A stretch of DNA of 64,000 nucleotides from Villigracilis sp024434165 (GTDB lineage: Bacteria > Chloroflexota > Anaerolineae > Anaerolineales > Villigracilaceae). A program made the translations under genes and the position numbers. Every line of letters begins with the position of its first letter. Within the stretch, counting starts at the first letter, position 1. The stretch covers positions 1-64,000 of the forward strand of contig SZPK01000014.1 of assembly GCA_030263665.1 (NCBI GenBank), written 5' to 3'. Shown here piece by piece: positions 52,102 to 60,436 of this stretch. Below the pieces are notes generated by a model. The model searched no databases, was not told the origin of the DNA, and saw nothing but the letters and a program-made list of their open reading frames with translations.

Positions 52102-54440
52102 TATTTCTTTCCCTTACCGCCGTGAGATTCCGCCGCCTTCTCGCTTGCAATCGGCAGCAGCACGCTGAACGTGGCGCCGACTCCCGGCTCGCTTTCCACC
52201 CAAATGCGCCCGTGCTGGGCTTCGGTCAACGTCTTGGCGATGGAGAGTCCCACGCCCGTATCGCCGACGCCCTGAATCAGGACGTTATCCGCGCGATACA
52301 AACGGGTGAAGACGCGCGGCAGGTCTTCCGCGGCGATTCCTCCGCCCTTGTCGGATACTTGAATGAGGATGAATTCCGCGCCGTTCTCGCTTCTGGTCTG
52401 GACTTTGAGTTTGATCGTGCCTTCAAAGGGAGTCGCCGCCCCGGCGTTTTGCAGCAAATGAATCAATATCTGCTGGAGCGCTTCCCGGTCCGCGCGGATC
52501 GGAGCGAGGCTTTTCGGCACTTCAAGATGAATGGAAATGTTCTTCTCCCGCACCTGCGTGCTGGTGTAGGACATGGCGTTGTCAATGATCAGGTTCAAGT
52601 CCACTGCTTCGGGCTTGAGTTCGTTCAAGTCCGTCGCCAGGGTGGTGATCTGGATCATGTCGTCCGTCAAACTGCGGATGCGCTCCGTGGACGCCTTGAT
52701 GCGTTCCACGAATTTTCTTTGCAGCGCGCCGAGAATACCCACCGACTCGCCGAGCAGGAGGTCGGTATAACCCACAATGGATGAGAGCGGCTGGCGCAGT
52801 TCCTGTGAGATGGAGGCGACCACTTCCGCCTGCTCGGTGTTCTTCGCGGCGATCTGCCCCTTCTCCAATTCGAGAACTTTCATGTTCGCTTCGGCAAGCA
52901 GATTCTGCAAACGCGCCACTTCCTGCAGGGTTGTCTTTAGTTCGTTCTCGACCTGCGCCGTAGTGGTCAGGTTCTTTCCGGCGCGCAGTTCGGCGTTTTC
53001 ACGCTGAAGGTTTTCGATGATCTTCTGCGACTCGTCCTGAGCCGCCCGCAGCGAAGCCAGTTCCGCAGCGCCGCCTTTCTCGGCTTCGGCGCGCGCCGCC
53101 TGCAGCTGCTGGTTCAACTCCTGGATGCGGCGTTCGAGGTCGGTCGCCTGCGCGCGCGCCATTTCGCTTTGCGCTTCCAGTTTGTTCATCTTCTGGTTGC
53201 GCTGGATGATGGGTACGAGCGATGCGGCGATGTTGGTCAGGAACGCCTGGTCTTCCGCGCTCCACGTGCGGTCGGAATACGGCGAGAGCAGAAGGATGCC
53301 GCCCAGCGATTCCTTTTCGGGCGTCAGGATGGGAATGCACAAAAGATGACCGGGGTTGTTCAAACCGAGAATGTCGCCCAATCCCTTGATGTCGGCGGAG
53401 GTGCTGCTGGCGGGGAGCCGCAGGGGGCGTCCGCGCTGAAGCGAATTTGCCAGCATGGGAATCGAACCCTTGCTCAGCGAGCCGCCTTCCAGCAATTCTT
53501 CACGAATCAGGTCGTATCCGCCCGCGATGATCATCTGGTTGTTGTTGTCGGTCAGGTAGATCATGAAGCACAGATCCGCGAGCATGGTTTGAGCAATGGC
53601 GCGCGTGATGGACTGGCTCAATTTGGTGGGGTTGGATTCGGCTGCGACGGCGAGCAGGGCGTGGAAGGTTTTGGGGTCGGTGCTGTACCGCCGGCGTTCG
53701 GGGCGTCCGGTGGTATCCTGCTTCAGCGTTGTGGGCTTTTGCGAAGGCTCGATCACCGTCCGTATGGGGGCGCCGAAACGCTGGGGCAGGGTGAGCAGAA
53801 TCGGAAACGCCGCCATGTAGGCGAGGCGCACAATGCCGGAATAATTTCCATCCGCCTGGGTGAGCAGATGACCCAAATGCCCCAGCGCGCCGAGGAAAAG
53901 CAGCAGAACCCCATACCACATCCCGTCCGGTCTGCGGATGAACAAGGTGATAATTCCCAGCAAGGCAAGGAACAGCGAGCCAATCTGCCAGATTTGGTCG
54001 TCGAGCGTCTGGTTGTAACTGACAAAGGCGATTTGCGGCTGCCAGAAGAGCAGGCTGAAGCCCAGGGCGGTCAGCACGAACAGGCTCAGCAGGGTCACGG
54101 CTGCGTCTGCCAGGCGGTTGGGTTCCGGGAAGGCATACAGCCAGGTGATCCAGACGATGCCGAACAGGATGAACGCGCGGTCCATGGGCGGCAGGATGGT
54201 TTTGGGGTCGAGAATTTGCTGCCAGCCCAGCCCGCTGAACAGGAACATCAACACCTGTGCGCCAAGCAGAATTCCCAGCCCGATAAATGCCCGCCGCGCC
54301 TGCGGAAACTCGCTTGCTCTCCAGTGATTAAATGCCGATTGAAGCGCGCTGGCGATCACGAAGACCAGCACAATGTAATAGATCAAATCCCCCGGCGGAA
54401 CGGTCAACTGTGTCAGGATTAGACTGGTAAATGCGCTCAT
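52101..54440 (-). CDS. Histidine-kinase-like membrane sensor lacking the phosphoacceptor histidine
   Basis: 779 residues. Seven or eight helices (about 15-235), a GAF domain (about 260-420), a long coiled coil (about 420-540), a HisKA-like helical pair and an HATPase domain (about 650-775). In the H-box, where SHELRTPL is expected, the protein reads SISQELRQPLSS: residue 546 is Gln (codon CAG), not His. The ATP-binding G1 (SDKGGGIAAEDL) and G2 (GVGDTGVGLSIAKTL) boxes look intact. So ATP binding may remain without autophosphorylation. No response regulator lies nearby. Coupled to the LysM gene by a one-base overlap. A TATAAT lies 9 bases before the ATG. Confidence 0.85.
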   Translation of the reverse strand: MSAFTSLILTQLTVPPGDLIYYIVLVFVIASALQSAFNHWRASEFPQARRAFIGLGILLGAQVLMFLFSGLGWQQILDPKTILPPMDRAFILFGIVWITWLYAFPEPNRLADAAVTLLSLFVLTALGFSLLFWQPQIAFVSYNQTLDDQIWQIGSLFLALLGIITLFIRRPDGMWYGVLLLFLGALGHLGHLLTQADGNYSGIVRLAYMAAFPILLTLPQRFGAPIRTVIEPSQKPTTLKQDTTGRPERRRYSTDPKTFHALLAVAAESNPTKLSQSITRAIAQTMLADLCFMIYLTDNNNQMIIAGGYDLIREELLEGGSLSKGSIPMLANSLQRGRPLRLPASSTSADIKGLGDILGLNNPGHLLCIPILTPEKESLGGILLLSPYSDRTWSAEDQAFLTNIAASLVPIIQRNQKMNKLEAQSEMARAQATDLERRIQELNQQLQAARAEAEKGGAAELASLRAAQDESQKIIENLQRENAELRAGKNLTTTAQVENELKTTLQEVARLQNLLAEANMKVLELEKGQIAAKNTEQAEVVASISQELRQPLSSIVGYTDLLLGESVGILGALQRKFVERIKASTERIRSLTDDMIQITTLATDLNELKPEAVDLNLIIDNAMSYTSTQVREKNISIHLEVPKSLAPIRADREALQQILIHLLQNAGAATPFEGTIKLKVQTRSENGAEFILIQVSDKGGGIAAEDLPRVFTRLYRADNVLIQGVGDTGVGLSIAKTLTEAQHGRIWVESEPGVGATFSVLLPIASEKAAESHGGKGKK

Positions 54441-54449
54441 TCACACGCG

Positions 54450-54455
54450 ATTATA
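54450..54455 (-). promoter_or_regulatory. -10 element for the kinase-like/LysM genes
   Basis: On the - strand TATAAT ends 9 bases before the ATG at 54440, implying a nearly leaderless transcript. It lies back-to-back with the + strand -10 for the TPR gene in a 48-base divergent gap. Confidence 0.5.
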
Positions 54456-54475
54456 CTTCACTTGATAAATTGGCG

Positions 54476-54481
54476 TAGAAT
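54476..54481 (+). promoter_or_regulatory. -10 element for leaderless TPR gene
   Basis: TAGAAT ends 7 bases before the ATG at 54489; no ribosome binding site fits. The -35 is not evident. Confidence 0.4.
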
Positions 54482-54488
54482 TGTCACC

Positions 54489-55895
54489 ATGTCACAACGG
54501 AAACGGACTCCGCGGTATATCGTTTTGATTCTGTCGGGGGTACTGGCGGCGTCGTTTCTTTTTTCAGGTTTCTCCAGCCTGCAAAAAGCGGAGGCGGCTG
54601 AAAAAAACGGCGAGCATCTTGCGGCATCCGAGTCGTATGCACGTGCGGCGCAGCGGCTCTTTTGGCGGGACGATCTGTGGGAGCGGGCGGGCATTTCTGC
54701 CGCGCAGGGCGGCGATTATCAAAAGGCGTTCGCTTATTTTGCGAAGCCGCCGGTCCTGACCGAGCAAGGCTGGTTGTGGCTGGCAACTTCGTATTATCAA
54801 AGCGGGGATATCGAATCCGCGATTGCGGCTGCCAGGGAGGGTCTGAATTCGTACGATTCAGCATCCCTGTTTCGTTTGCTTGCCTTCGCCTACCGCAGCC
54901 AAAAGGATTGGACGGCTGAAAAAGATGCGCTCGAAAACCAACTCCGGTTGAACGACGGCGACGCCTACGCTCATTACCGGCTTGGGTTGTTGTCCATGCT
55001 GGATGCGCCCGAGCGCGCCCTCGCGGAATTGACCCGCGCCTCTTCTCTTAATCCCGAAGTTGATTCCGCCGCCCAGACCTTGATCTCCGCCTTGAATGTT
55101 TCCGACACCCAGCCGGATGCTTCCGGTAAATCCGTGACGGTTGGCCGCGCCCTCGGCTTGGTGCAGGAATGGGAACTTGCCCTCCTCGCCTTCCAGCGAG
55201 CCGTGGAAGCGGACGCGGAAAATGCCGAGGCGTGGGCATGGCTTGGGGAGGCGAAACAGCAACTCGGTCAGGATGGACGCGCGGAACTCGACCGGGCGTT
55301 ATCGCTCGACCGGACCTCGGTCAATGTGCGTGCGCTGCGCGGTCTTTACTGGAGTCGGCTTGGGAAGTACGAGCAGATGCTTGCGGAATACCTGCTCGCG
55401 GCGGAGTATGAACCGGAGAATCCCCGCTGGCGCGCGAGCATCGGCGAGGCGTATGCCCGGCTGGGAGATGCGGCATCTGCGCTGGCGGCGTATCAACGCG
55501 CGGTGGAACTTGCCCCGAACGACGCCGGGTATCTGCGTCTGCTGGCGGTGTTCTGCGCGGAGAATGGGGTGTATGTGGAAGAGATCGGTTTGCCTGCCGC
55601 ACAGCAAGCCGCTGCGCTTGCGCCGAATGACCCGCTGATGATGGACGCGCTGGGGCTGTCGTATTTATCGTCCGGGCGGTATGCCAGCGCGGAACAAATC
55701 CTGCTGCAGGCTGTCCGCCTTGCCCCGGAGCATTTCCCCGCCCATATTCACCTCGCCTTGACGTATCTCGCGCAGGGGAATCGCTCCGCCGCTTTCAACA
55801 CGTTGACCTTCGTGCGCGATGCGGATGCGGGCGGCGTGTATGCCGAAACTGCAAAGCAATTGCTTCAAAAATATTTCCCACAGCATTCGCCATGA
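54489..55895 (+). CDS. Membrane-anchored tetratricopeptide repeat protein
   Basis: 468 residues from the ATG at 54489. I prefer this over the in-frame ATG at 54462 because a -10 box ends 7 bases before it and it begins just ahead of the anchor. A single N-terminal helix (about 10-28) is followed by about ten TPR units to the C-terminus (for example AHYRLGLLSML, AWAWLGEAKQQLGQ, RASIGEAYARLGDAASALAA, DALGLSYLSSGRYASAEQIL). TPR proteins are docking platforms; the partner is not evident. It overlaps nothing and is followed 13 bases later by a lipoprotein gene. Confidence 0.85.
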   Translation: MSQRKRTPRYIVLILSGVLAASFLFSGFSSLQKAEAAEKNGEHLAASESYARAAQRLFWRDDLWERAGISAAQGGDYQKAFAYFAKPPVLTEQGWLWLATSYYQSGDIESAIAAAREGLNSYDSASLFRLLAFAYRSQKDWTAEKDALENQLRLNDGDAYAHYRLGLLSMLDAPERALAELTRASSLNPEVDSAAQTLISALNVSDTQPDASGKSVTVGRALGLVQEWELALLAFQRAVEADAENAEAWAWLGEAKQQLGQDGRAELDRALSLDRTSVNVRALRGLYWSRLGKYEQMLAEYLLAAEYEPENPRWRASIGEAYARLGDAASALAAYQRAVELAPNDAGYLRLLAVFCAENGVYVEEIGLPAAQQAAALAPNDPLMMDALGLSYLSSGRYASAEQILLQAVRLAPEHFPAHIHLALTYLAQGNRSAAFNTLTFVRDADAGGVYAETAKQLLQKYFPQHSP

Positions 55896-55901
55896 TAAAA
55901 T
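55893..55901 (+). promoter_or_regulatory. Extended -10 promoter for leaderless lipoprotein gene
   Basis: TGATAAAAT ends 7 bases before the ATG at 55909 and overlaps the stop region of the TPR gene. Same layout as upstream of alr and sigA-adjacent genes. Confidence 0.5.
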
Positions 55902-55908
55902 CACGCCC

Positions 55909-56556
55909 ATGTATCGCTTTTCCCTTCTCTTGTTTGTTTCTTTATTGTTAAGTGCATGTGCCGGACTTCCCATCGCCACGCAGGCTCCGGCTCAGGCGCA
56001 GCCCTCCGGGACGGTCCTTTTTCAGGATGACTTTGCCCAGCCCACCACCGGCTGGGACCGTTTCATGGTCAACGAAGGCGTTATGGATTATGACTCGGGC
56101 GGGTATCGCATCCTCGTCAACGACCTGGAGACCAACTTCTGGGCGACTCCGCGCCGAAACTTCAAAGACGTGCGCATCGAAGTGGATACGGGTAAACTGG
56201 CGGGACCCGATGAAAACCGCATCGGCGTCCTCTGCCGGTACAGCGGAGCGAATTATTATTTCTTTATCATCACCAGCGACGGCTACTACGGTGTGGGCTT
56301 GTTCAAGGACAATGCGGCAACTCTGCTTGGGCAAAGCGAATTGCAGCCTTCTTCGAATATCAACAAGGGGCTTGCCGTCAATCACCTGCGCGCGGACTGC
56401 GTAGGCGATACGCTCACGTTTTACATAAACGGTTTCCAGGCGGCGCAGGTAAAGGATGCCGCGCTGACCTCCGGCGATGTGGGCATGCTGGCTGGCACGT
56501 TCGGCGCACCCGGCGTGGATATCGTCTTTGATAATTTTGTCGTGCTGCAACCGTGA
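55909..56556 (+). CDS. Lipoprotein with a jelly-roll (DUF1080/LamG-like) domain
   Basis: 215 residues. Signal peptide with lipobox LLLSAC (Cys17) makes it a surface lipoprotein. The mature part is one beta-sandwich of the concanavalin/DUF1080 type (LFQDDFAQPTTGWDRF, FWATPRRNFKDVRIEVDTGK, NRIGVLCRYSGANYYFF, DTLTFYINGFQAAQVKD, VDIVFDNFVVL), folds that bind carbohydrates. No catalytic residues can be assigned. The ATG at 55909 is chosen because the signal peptide starts there; an upstream in-frame ATG lies inside the TPR gene. Confidence 0.85.
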   Translation: MYRFSLLLFVSLLLSACAGLPIATQAPAQAQPSGTVLFQDDFAQPTTGWDRFMVNEGVMDYDSGGYRILVNDLETNFWATPRRNFKDVRIEVDTGKLAGPDENRIGVLCRYSGANYYFFIITSDGYYGVGLFKDNAATLLGQSELQPSSNINKGLAVNHLRADCVGDTLTFYINGFQAAQVKDAALTSGDVGMLAGTFGAPGVDIVFDNFVVLQP

Positions 56557-56562
56557 AGAGCA

Positions 56563-56604
56563 GAGAATAGTGAATAGAGAGCAGTGAATAGAGAATAGTG
56601 AATA
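56563..56604 (+). repeat. Three 14-bp (six heptamer) tandem repeats upstream of mtaB
   Basis: GAGAATAGTGAATA, GAGAGCAGTGAATA and GAGAATAGTGAATA run head-to-tail for 42 bases; each is two related heptamers. Beyond it (56605-56650) come decayed copies and a CTACTCTCTACTCTC tract of the opposite sense. Confidence 0.75.
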
Positions 56605-56658
56605 GTTAGTGGGTAGAGTGTGGAGATCGGTAAACTACTCTCTACTCTCTTTATTTCC

Positions 56659-57933
56659 ATGAAAATCTTCCTCGATACCATCGGCTGCCGCCTCAATCAG
56701 GCGGAAATCGAAGCCATGTCCCGTCAGTTCCGTGCAGCAGGGCATGAAATCGTTGCTTCCGCCGACCACGCCGATATGGCGGTGGTCAATACCTGCGCGG
56801 TCACCACGCAGGCGGCATCCGATTCGCGCGGGAGGATTCGCAATATTGCGCGCGCAGGCGTGGGGAAAATCGTCGCCACCGGCTGTTGGACGTCCATCCA
56901 GCCGAGGGAAGCCGCCGCGCTCCCGAACGTCCGGCATGTGGTCGCCAACGACAAAAAGGATTACCTTGTGCCCGAGGTGCTGGGCTTGCCCAGGGAAACC
57001 TTCGACCTCGAGCCGATGGACCGCGTGCCCATTCCCGGCTTGCACCGCCGCACACGCGCCTTCATCAAAGTGCAGGATGGCTGTGATAACCGCTGTACGT
57101 TTTGCGTCACCACCATCGCGCGCGGCGAAGGGCGTTCGCGTCCGCTCGCGGACGTCATCAACGACATCCATGCTGCGCTGGCGGGCGATTCGAAGGAAAT
57201 TGTTTTAACCGGCGTGCACCTCGGTTCGTGGGGGCAGGAGATGAATTTCCACCTGCGCGATCTGGTCAAAGCCATTCTGCGCGAGACGGACGTCCAGCGG
57301 TTGAGATTATCCTCCCTCGAACCCTGGGATCTGGACGCCGACTTCTTCTCCCTTTGGGCAGACGCGCGCCTCATGCCTCACCTGCACCTGCCTCTGCAAT
57401 CCGGGAGCGAATCCACCCTGAAGCGGATGGCGCGCAAGACCACGCCCGACTCGTTCCGCGAACTGGTGAAAGCCGCCCGCGCCGCCATTCCCGATGCCGC
57501 CATCACGACGGACCTCATCGCCGGATTCCCCGGCGAAACCGACGACGAATTTGCGGAGACACTGGATTTCGTCCGCGAGATGCAATTCTCCGGAGGGCAC
57601 GTCTTTTCGTATTCGCCGCGTCCCGGCACCGGGGCGGCAAAGATGAAGGGGCAGGTCAGGCCCGAGGTCCGCAAGAGGCGGAATCACATCCTGCAGGAGG
57701 TGATTGGAGAGTCGGCAAAATCCTATCGAGAGAAATTCATCGGGCAGGCGATGTCCGTGCTTTGGGAATCCACCAGCGAATACGGCGAATACGGCTGGCG
57801 CATGGAAGGCTGGACGGGCAATTACCTGCGCGTGAGCGCCATTGCGCCTTCGCCGCGCTGGAACGAAATGGATGTGGTGACGCTGGAGCGGGTGGATGGG
57901 GAGAAATTGACGGGCATCATTCGGGGTGCGTAG
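56659..57933 (+). CDS. mtaB: tRNA (N6-threonylcarbamoyladenosine-37) methylthiotransferase
   Basis: 424 residues. Radical SAM enzyme that methylthiolates t6A37 in tRNAs reading ANN codons. The N-terminal UPF0004 domain has the three cluster cysteines in TIGCRLNQAE, VNTCAVT and ATGCW. The radical SAM motif is DGCDNRCTFC, followed by ARGEGRSRP, and a C-terminal TRAM-like domain closes the protein (about 365-424). Length and the GCRLNQAE start are typical of MtaB rather than MiaB. I place the start at 56659, since a reading from 56620 would begin inside the decayed repeat tract. Confidence 0.93.
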   Translation: MKIFLDTIGCRLNQAEIEAMSRQFRAAGHEIVASADHADMAVVNTCAVTTQAASDSRGRIRNIARAGVGKIVATGCWTSIQPREAAALPNVRHVVANDKKDYLVPEVLGLPRETFDLEPMDRVPIPGLHRRTRAFIKVQDGCDNRCTFCVTTIARGEGRSRPLADVINDIHAALAGDSKEIVLTGVHLGSWGQEMNFHLRDLVKAILRETDVQRLRLSSLEPWDLDADFFSLWADARLMPHLHLPLQSGSESTLKRMARKTTPDSFRELVKAARAAIPDAAITTDLIAGFPGETDDEFAETLDFVREMQFSGGHVFSYSPRPGTGAAKMKGQVRPEVRKRRNHILQEVIGESAKSYREKFIGQAMSVLWESTSEYGEYGWRMEGWTGNYLRVSAIAPSPRWNEMDVVTLERVDGEKLTGIIRGA

Positions 57934-57997
57934 TCCGTAATGGGCGCGGGCAGCGCGATAATTACGAATGTCACTATTTGAAATGAGGGAGGAAATG

Positions 57998-58003
57998 TAT
58001 AAT
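57998..58003 (+). promoter_or_regulatory. -10 element of folD
   Basis: A perfect TATAAT followed by T-run; the transcript would begin near 58010, about 32 bases before the ATG at 58042. AAAAAAGGAG within that leader is the ribosome binding site. Confidence 0.55.
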
Positions 58004-58041
58004 TTTTTATGGCATTTTCAAACAAAAAAGGAGCGAAACCG

Positions 58042-58953
58042 ATGACCGCGCAATTGATTGACGGAACCGCCATCGCGCAAAAGGTGCGCGATGAAGTGAA
58101 GGAAAAAGTAGCCAAACGACTTGCGGAGGGAAAATCCCAGCCGGGGTTGGCAACCGTTCTGGTAGGGGACCGCATTGACTCGGCGACCTATGTGAGCATG
58201 AAGCAAAAGGCTTGCGCTGAACTGGGGATGACCTCGTTTCATCACCCCGTCCCCGCGGATATCACCCAGGAAGACCTGGAAAAACTCATCAAGGAATTGA
58301 ATGCCGACCCGAAGGTGAACGGAATCCTCGTGCAGCTGCCCCTGCCCGATCATCTGGATGAAGAGCGCGTCCTGCAGCTGATCAGCATCGAGAAGGACGT
58401 GGATGGGTTCTCGCCGATCAATCTCGGTCGTTTGGCGCAGAAGGGACGCGAACCGTTGTTCGTGCCTTGTACGCCCTACGGCTGTATCTACCTGCTCAAG
58501 GAAGCCGGGGTGAAGATTGCGGGCGCGAATGCGGTGGTCCTGGGCCGCTCGAATATTGTCGGCATGCCTGCGGCTTTGCTGCTCATCAAGGAAAACGCCA
58601 CCGTAACCGTCGTCCACTCGAAAACGAAGGACATCCCGGCTGTGCTGCGCAACGCGGACATCATCATCGCCGCCATCGGGCGCGCAGAAATGGTTCGCGG
58701 CGATTGGATCAAACCCGGCGCGGCGGTCATTGACGTGGGCATCAACGGCATTCCGAAACTGAACCCCGACGGCACGCCGATGATCAGCCAGAAGACCGGC
58801 AAACCGATGCAGAAACTCGTAGGCGACGTCAACTTCGAAGAGGCGAAAGAGGTGGCGGGATTCATCACCCCCGTCCCCGGCGGTGTGGGTCCGATGACGA
58901 TTGCGATGCTGATGGCGAACACGCTCCGCGCGGCGGAAATTCAGGATAAATAA
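58042..58953 (+). CDS. folD: Bifunctional methylenetetrahydrofolate dehydrogenase/cyclohydrolase
   Basis: 303 residues. It interconverts 5,10-methylene-, methenyl- and 10-formyl-tetrahydrofolate with NADP. Catalytic Lys lies in ATYVSMKQKA, with GILVQLPLPDHL and KDVDGFSPINLGRL as FolD signatures. The nucleotide loop GRSNIVGMPAALLL and the C-terminal TPVPGGVGPMTIAML are intact. The ATG at 58042 is chosen because AAGGAG lies just upstream and the protein then starts MTAQLIDG, as in homologues; an ATG at 58009 would sit on the transcription start. A strong terminator follows. Confidence 0.95.
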   Translation: MTAQLIDGTAIAQKVRDEVKEKVAKRLAEGKSQPGLATVLVGDRIDSATYVSMKQKACAELGMTSFHHPVPADITQEDLEKLIKELNADPKVNGILVQLPLPDHLDEERVLQLISIEKDVDGFSPINLGRLAQKGREPLFVPCTPYGCIYLLKEAGVKIAGANAVVLGRSNIVGMPAALLLIKENATVTVVHSKTKDIPAVLRNADIIIAAIGRAEMVRGDWIKPGAAVIDVGINGIPKLNPDGTPMISQKTGKPMQKLVGDVNFEEAKEVAGFITPVPGGVGPMTIAMLMANTLRAAEIQDK

Positions 58954-59003
58954 GCTGTCTTTGGCGGGCGCGCTTCGCTTGGCAAAAAATTGTGCATGGT
59001 GAG

Positions 59004-59040
59004 AACAAATTAGTCCCGTGGGCGGCGGGACTAATTTGTT
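59004..59040. terminator. Strong intrinsic terminator after folD
   Basis: AACAAATTAGTCCCG and CGGGACTAATTTGTT form a perfect 15-bp stem around a seven-base loop. The T-rich lower stem acts as the tail. It isolates folD from the padR promoter. Confidence 0.85.
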
Positions 59041-59056
59041 TGCCCTATTAAACCCC

Positions 59057-59085
59057 TTGACATAATAATAGATTTATACTACTAT
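59057..59085 (+). promoter_or_regulatory. Sigma-70 promoter of the padR operon
   Basis: A consensus TTGACA and TACTAT are spaced by 17 bases, the best -35 in the window. The start site would lie near 59092. Confidence 0.7.
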
Positions 59086-59099
59086 TGATTTGTTAGTAG
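59079..59099 (+). promoter_or_regulatory. Inverted repeat overlapping the -10, likely PadR operator
   Basis: CTACTA and TAGTAG pair perfectly across nine bases. The element covers the -10 and the start site. PadR repressors bind similar dyads (ATACT-type) at their own promoters, so autoregulation is inferred. Confidence 0.5.
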
Positions 59100-59131
59100 C
59101 GTCAATTTGATATTATTGAAAGGGAACTGGG

Positions 59132-59488
59132 ATGACCGAGCTTAGTCTGCATACAAAAAAGTTTCAAAAGGAACTGAATGCCGGGACGTCTTCGCTTGTG
59201 CTGTTGAGCGTCCTCAGCCGCAGCGATGAACCGATGTACGGGTATCAGATCGCAAAACTGCTCGAGCAGAGCGGTCCCGACGTCCCGATGATGAAGCAGG
59301 GAACACTATATCCCGTGCTGCGCTCGCTCGAAGATAACGGCTTGCTGGAAAGCAGGGTCGAACCGTCGGTATCCGGGCCGCCGCGCAGGTATTACAAGAT
59401 TACCGGCGAAGGACGCGCCGCCCTGGTGGAATGGATCGAACTTTGGAAACAAACGAAAAAATTTATAGACGCAATTTTGAAAGGATGA
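59132..59488 (+). CDS. PadR family transcriptional repressor
   Basis: 118 residues, winged helix-turn-helix plus dimer helix. The PadR motifs are MYGYQIAKLLEQ, MKQGTLYPVLRSLEDNGLL and PPRRYYKITGEGRAAL. The family represses nearby transport or stress genes and releases DNA on binding a small ligand. GAAAGGGAACTGGG precedes the ATG. It lies 4 bases before the HAAS-domain membrane protein, the common PadR/DUF1700 arrangement, and its promoter has a dyad that fits autorepression. Confidence 0.93.
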   Translation: MTELSLHTKKFQKELNAGTSSLVLLSVLSRSDEPMYGYQIAKLLEQSGPDVPMMKQGTLYPVLRSLEDNGLLESRVEPSVSGPPRRYYKITGEGRAALVEWIELWKQTKKFIDAILKG

Positions 59489-59492
59489 CATC

Positions 59493-60374
59493 ATGTTTAA
59501 CGCAATCGAAGAATACCTTGACGCTTTGAAAACGGAGATGAAGAATGCAGACCCTGCGCTGGTGCAGGATGCGCTTGCGGATGCGCGCGAGCATCTTACG
59601 CTGGCGCTTTCTGCGGCAAGGGAAAAACATCCGGGTGTAAGCGACGCAAACGCGCTGCAAGCCATTATCGAAGAATACGGTTCGCCTGAAGAGACCGCCT
59701 CCGCCTACCGGGAAGTGGAGCGGCGCACGCCGCCCGCCATTTCGCAGGTCGTTAAACCGCGCTCCTTCCTTGGGCGATTCTTTGGGGTGTACGTTGATCC
59801 GCGTGCGTGGGGCGGATTGCTGTACATGCTCATCGCATTCATTACGGGTGTTTTCTATTTCACCTGGGCAGTGACGGGAATTTCGCTTTCGATTTCCTTC
59901 CTGATCTTTATCTTTGGTTTTCCGCTTGCCCTGTTGTTTCTGCTTTCCGTGCGCGGACTGGCGTTGTTGGAAGGGCGTCTCGTGGAAGCCCTGCTCGGCG
60001 TACGGATGCCGCGCCGCCCGCTGTTTTCCCATCAAGGCATGAAGTGGTTCGACAGACTCAAGGCGTTGGCGGCGGATAAAGCCACATGGATGATGCTGGT
60101 GTATATGCTTCTCCAATTTGTATTGGGAACTTTATACTTCGTGGCAATTACGGTGGTGTTGAGTTTCTCGCTGACGGGAATTGCATTTCCGATCCTGCAG
60201 GATTTCTTCCGGCAGGGAGTCTACATCGGCAGCGTCCGTTACATCTTTCCGCCGTACACATATCCATTTTGGGTATTGGGCGGTTTCCTGCTGTGGACGA
60301 TCTTCATGCACATCGTGCGTGAGGTTTCCCAGTTCCATGGCAGGCTGGCAAAGTGGATGCTGGTCTCCGAATAG
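59493..60374 (+). CDS. HAAS-domain (DUF1700-like) membrane protein with sensor-type region
   Basis: 293 residues. The N-terminal helical HAAS domain (about 1-80; YLDALKTEM then EEYGSPEETASAYREVE) precedes a membrane part of four helices (about 105-155 and 190-290) like those of putative-sensor families. HAAS proteins sit next to PadR regulators, as here. The role is probably in envelope stress or membrane signalling, inferred from context. The ATG at 59493 starts 4 bases after the padR stop. Confidence 0.85.
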   Translation: MFNAIEEYLDALKTEMKNADPALVQDALADAREHLTLALSAAREKHPGVSDANALQAIIEEYGSPEETASAYREVERRTPPAISQVVKPRSFLGRFFGVYVDPRAWGGLLYMLIAFITGVFYFTWAVTGISLSISFLIFIFGFPLALLFLLSVRGLALLEGRLVEALLGVRMPRRPLFSHQGMKWFDRLKALAADKATWMMLVYMLLQFVLGTLYFVAITVVLSFSLTGIAFPILQDFFRQGVYIGSVRYIFPPYTYPFWVLGGFLLWTIFMHIVREVSQFHGRLAKWMLVSE

Positions 60375-60388
60375 TGTTCGTATTTGAG

Positions 60389-60429
60389 AAATCAAAACAG
60401 TCCAGCGCAAGGCTGGACTGTTTTGATTT
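60389..60429. terminator. Bidirectional terminator
   Basis: AAATCAAAACAGTCCAGC-like left arm and GCTGGACTGTTTTGATTT right arm pair over 18 bp around GCAAG. T-rich tails lie on both strands. It separates the convergent HAAS and GH25 genes. Confidence 0.9.
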
Positions 60430-60436
60430 TTACAGT

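Noticed and set aside
52101..54440. Ordinary active sensor histidine kinase
   Set aside because: The H-box His is Gln by direct reading of the codon, so classical autophosphorylation cannot be assumed.
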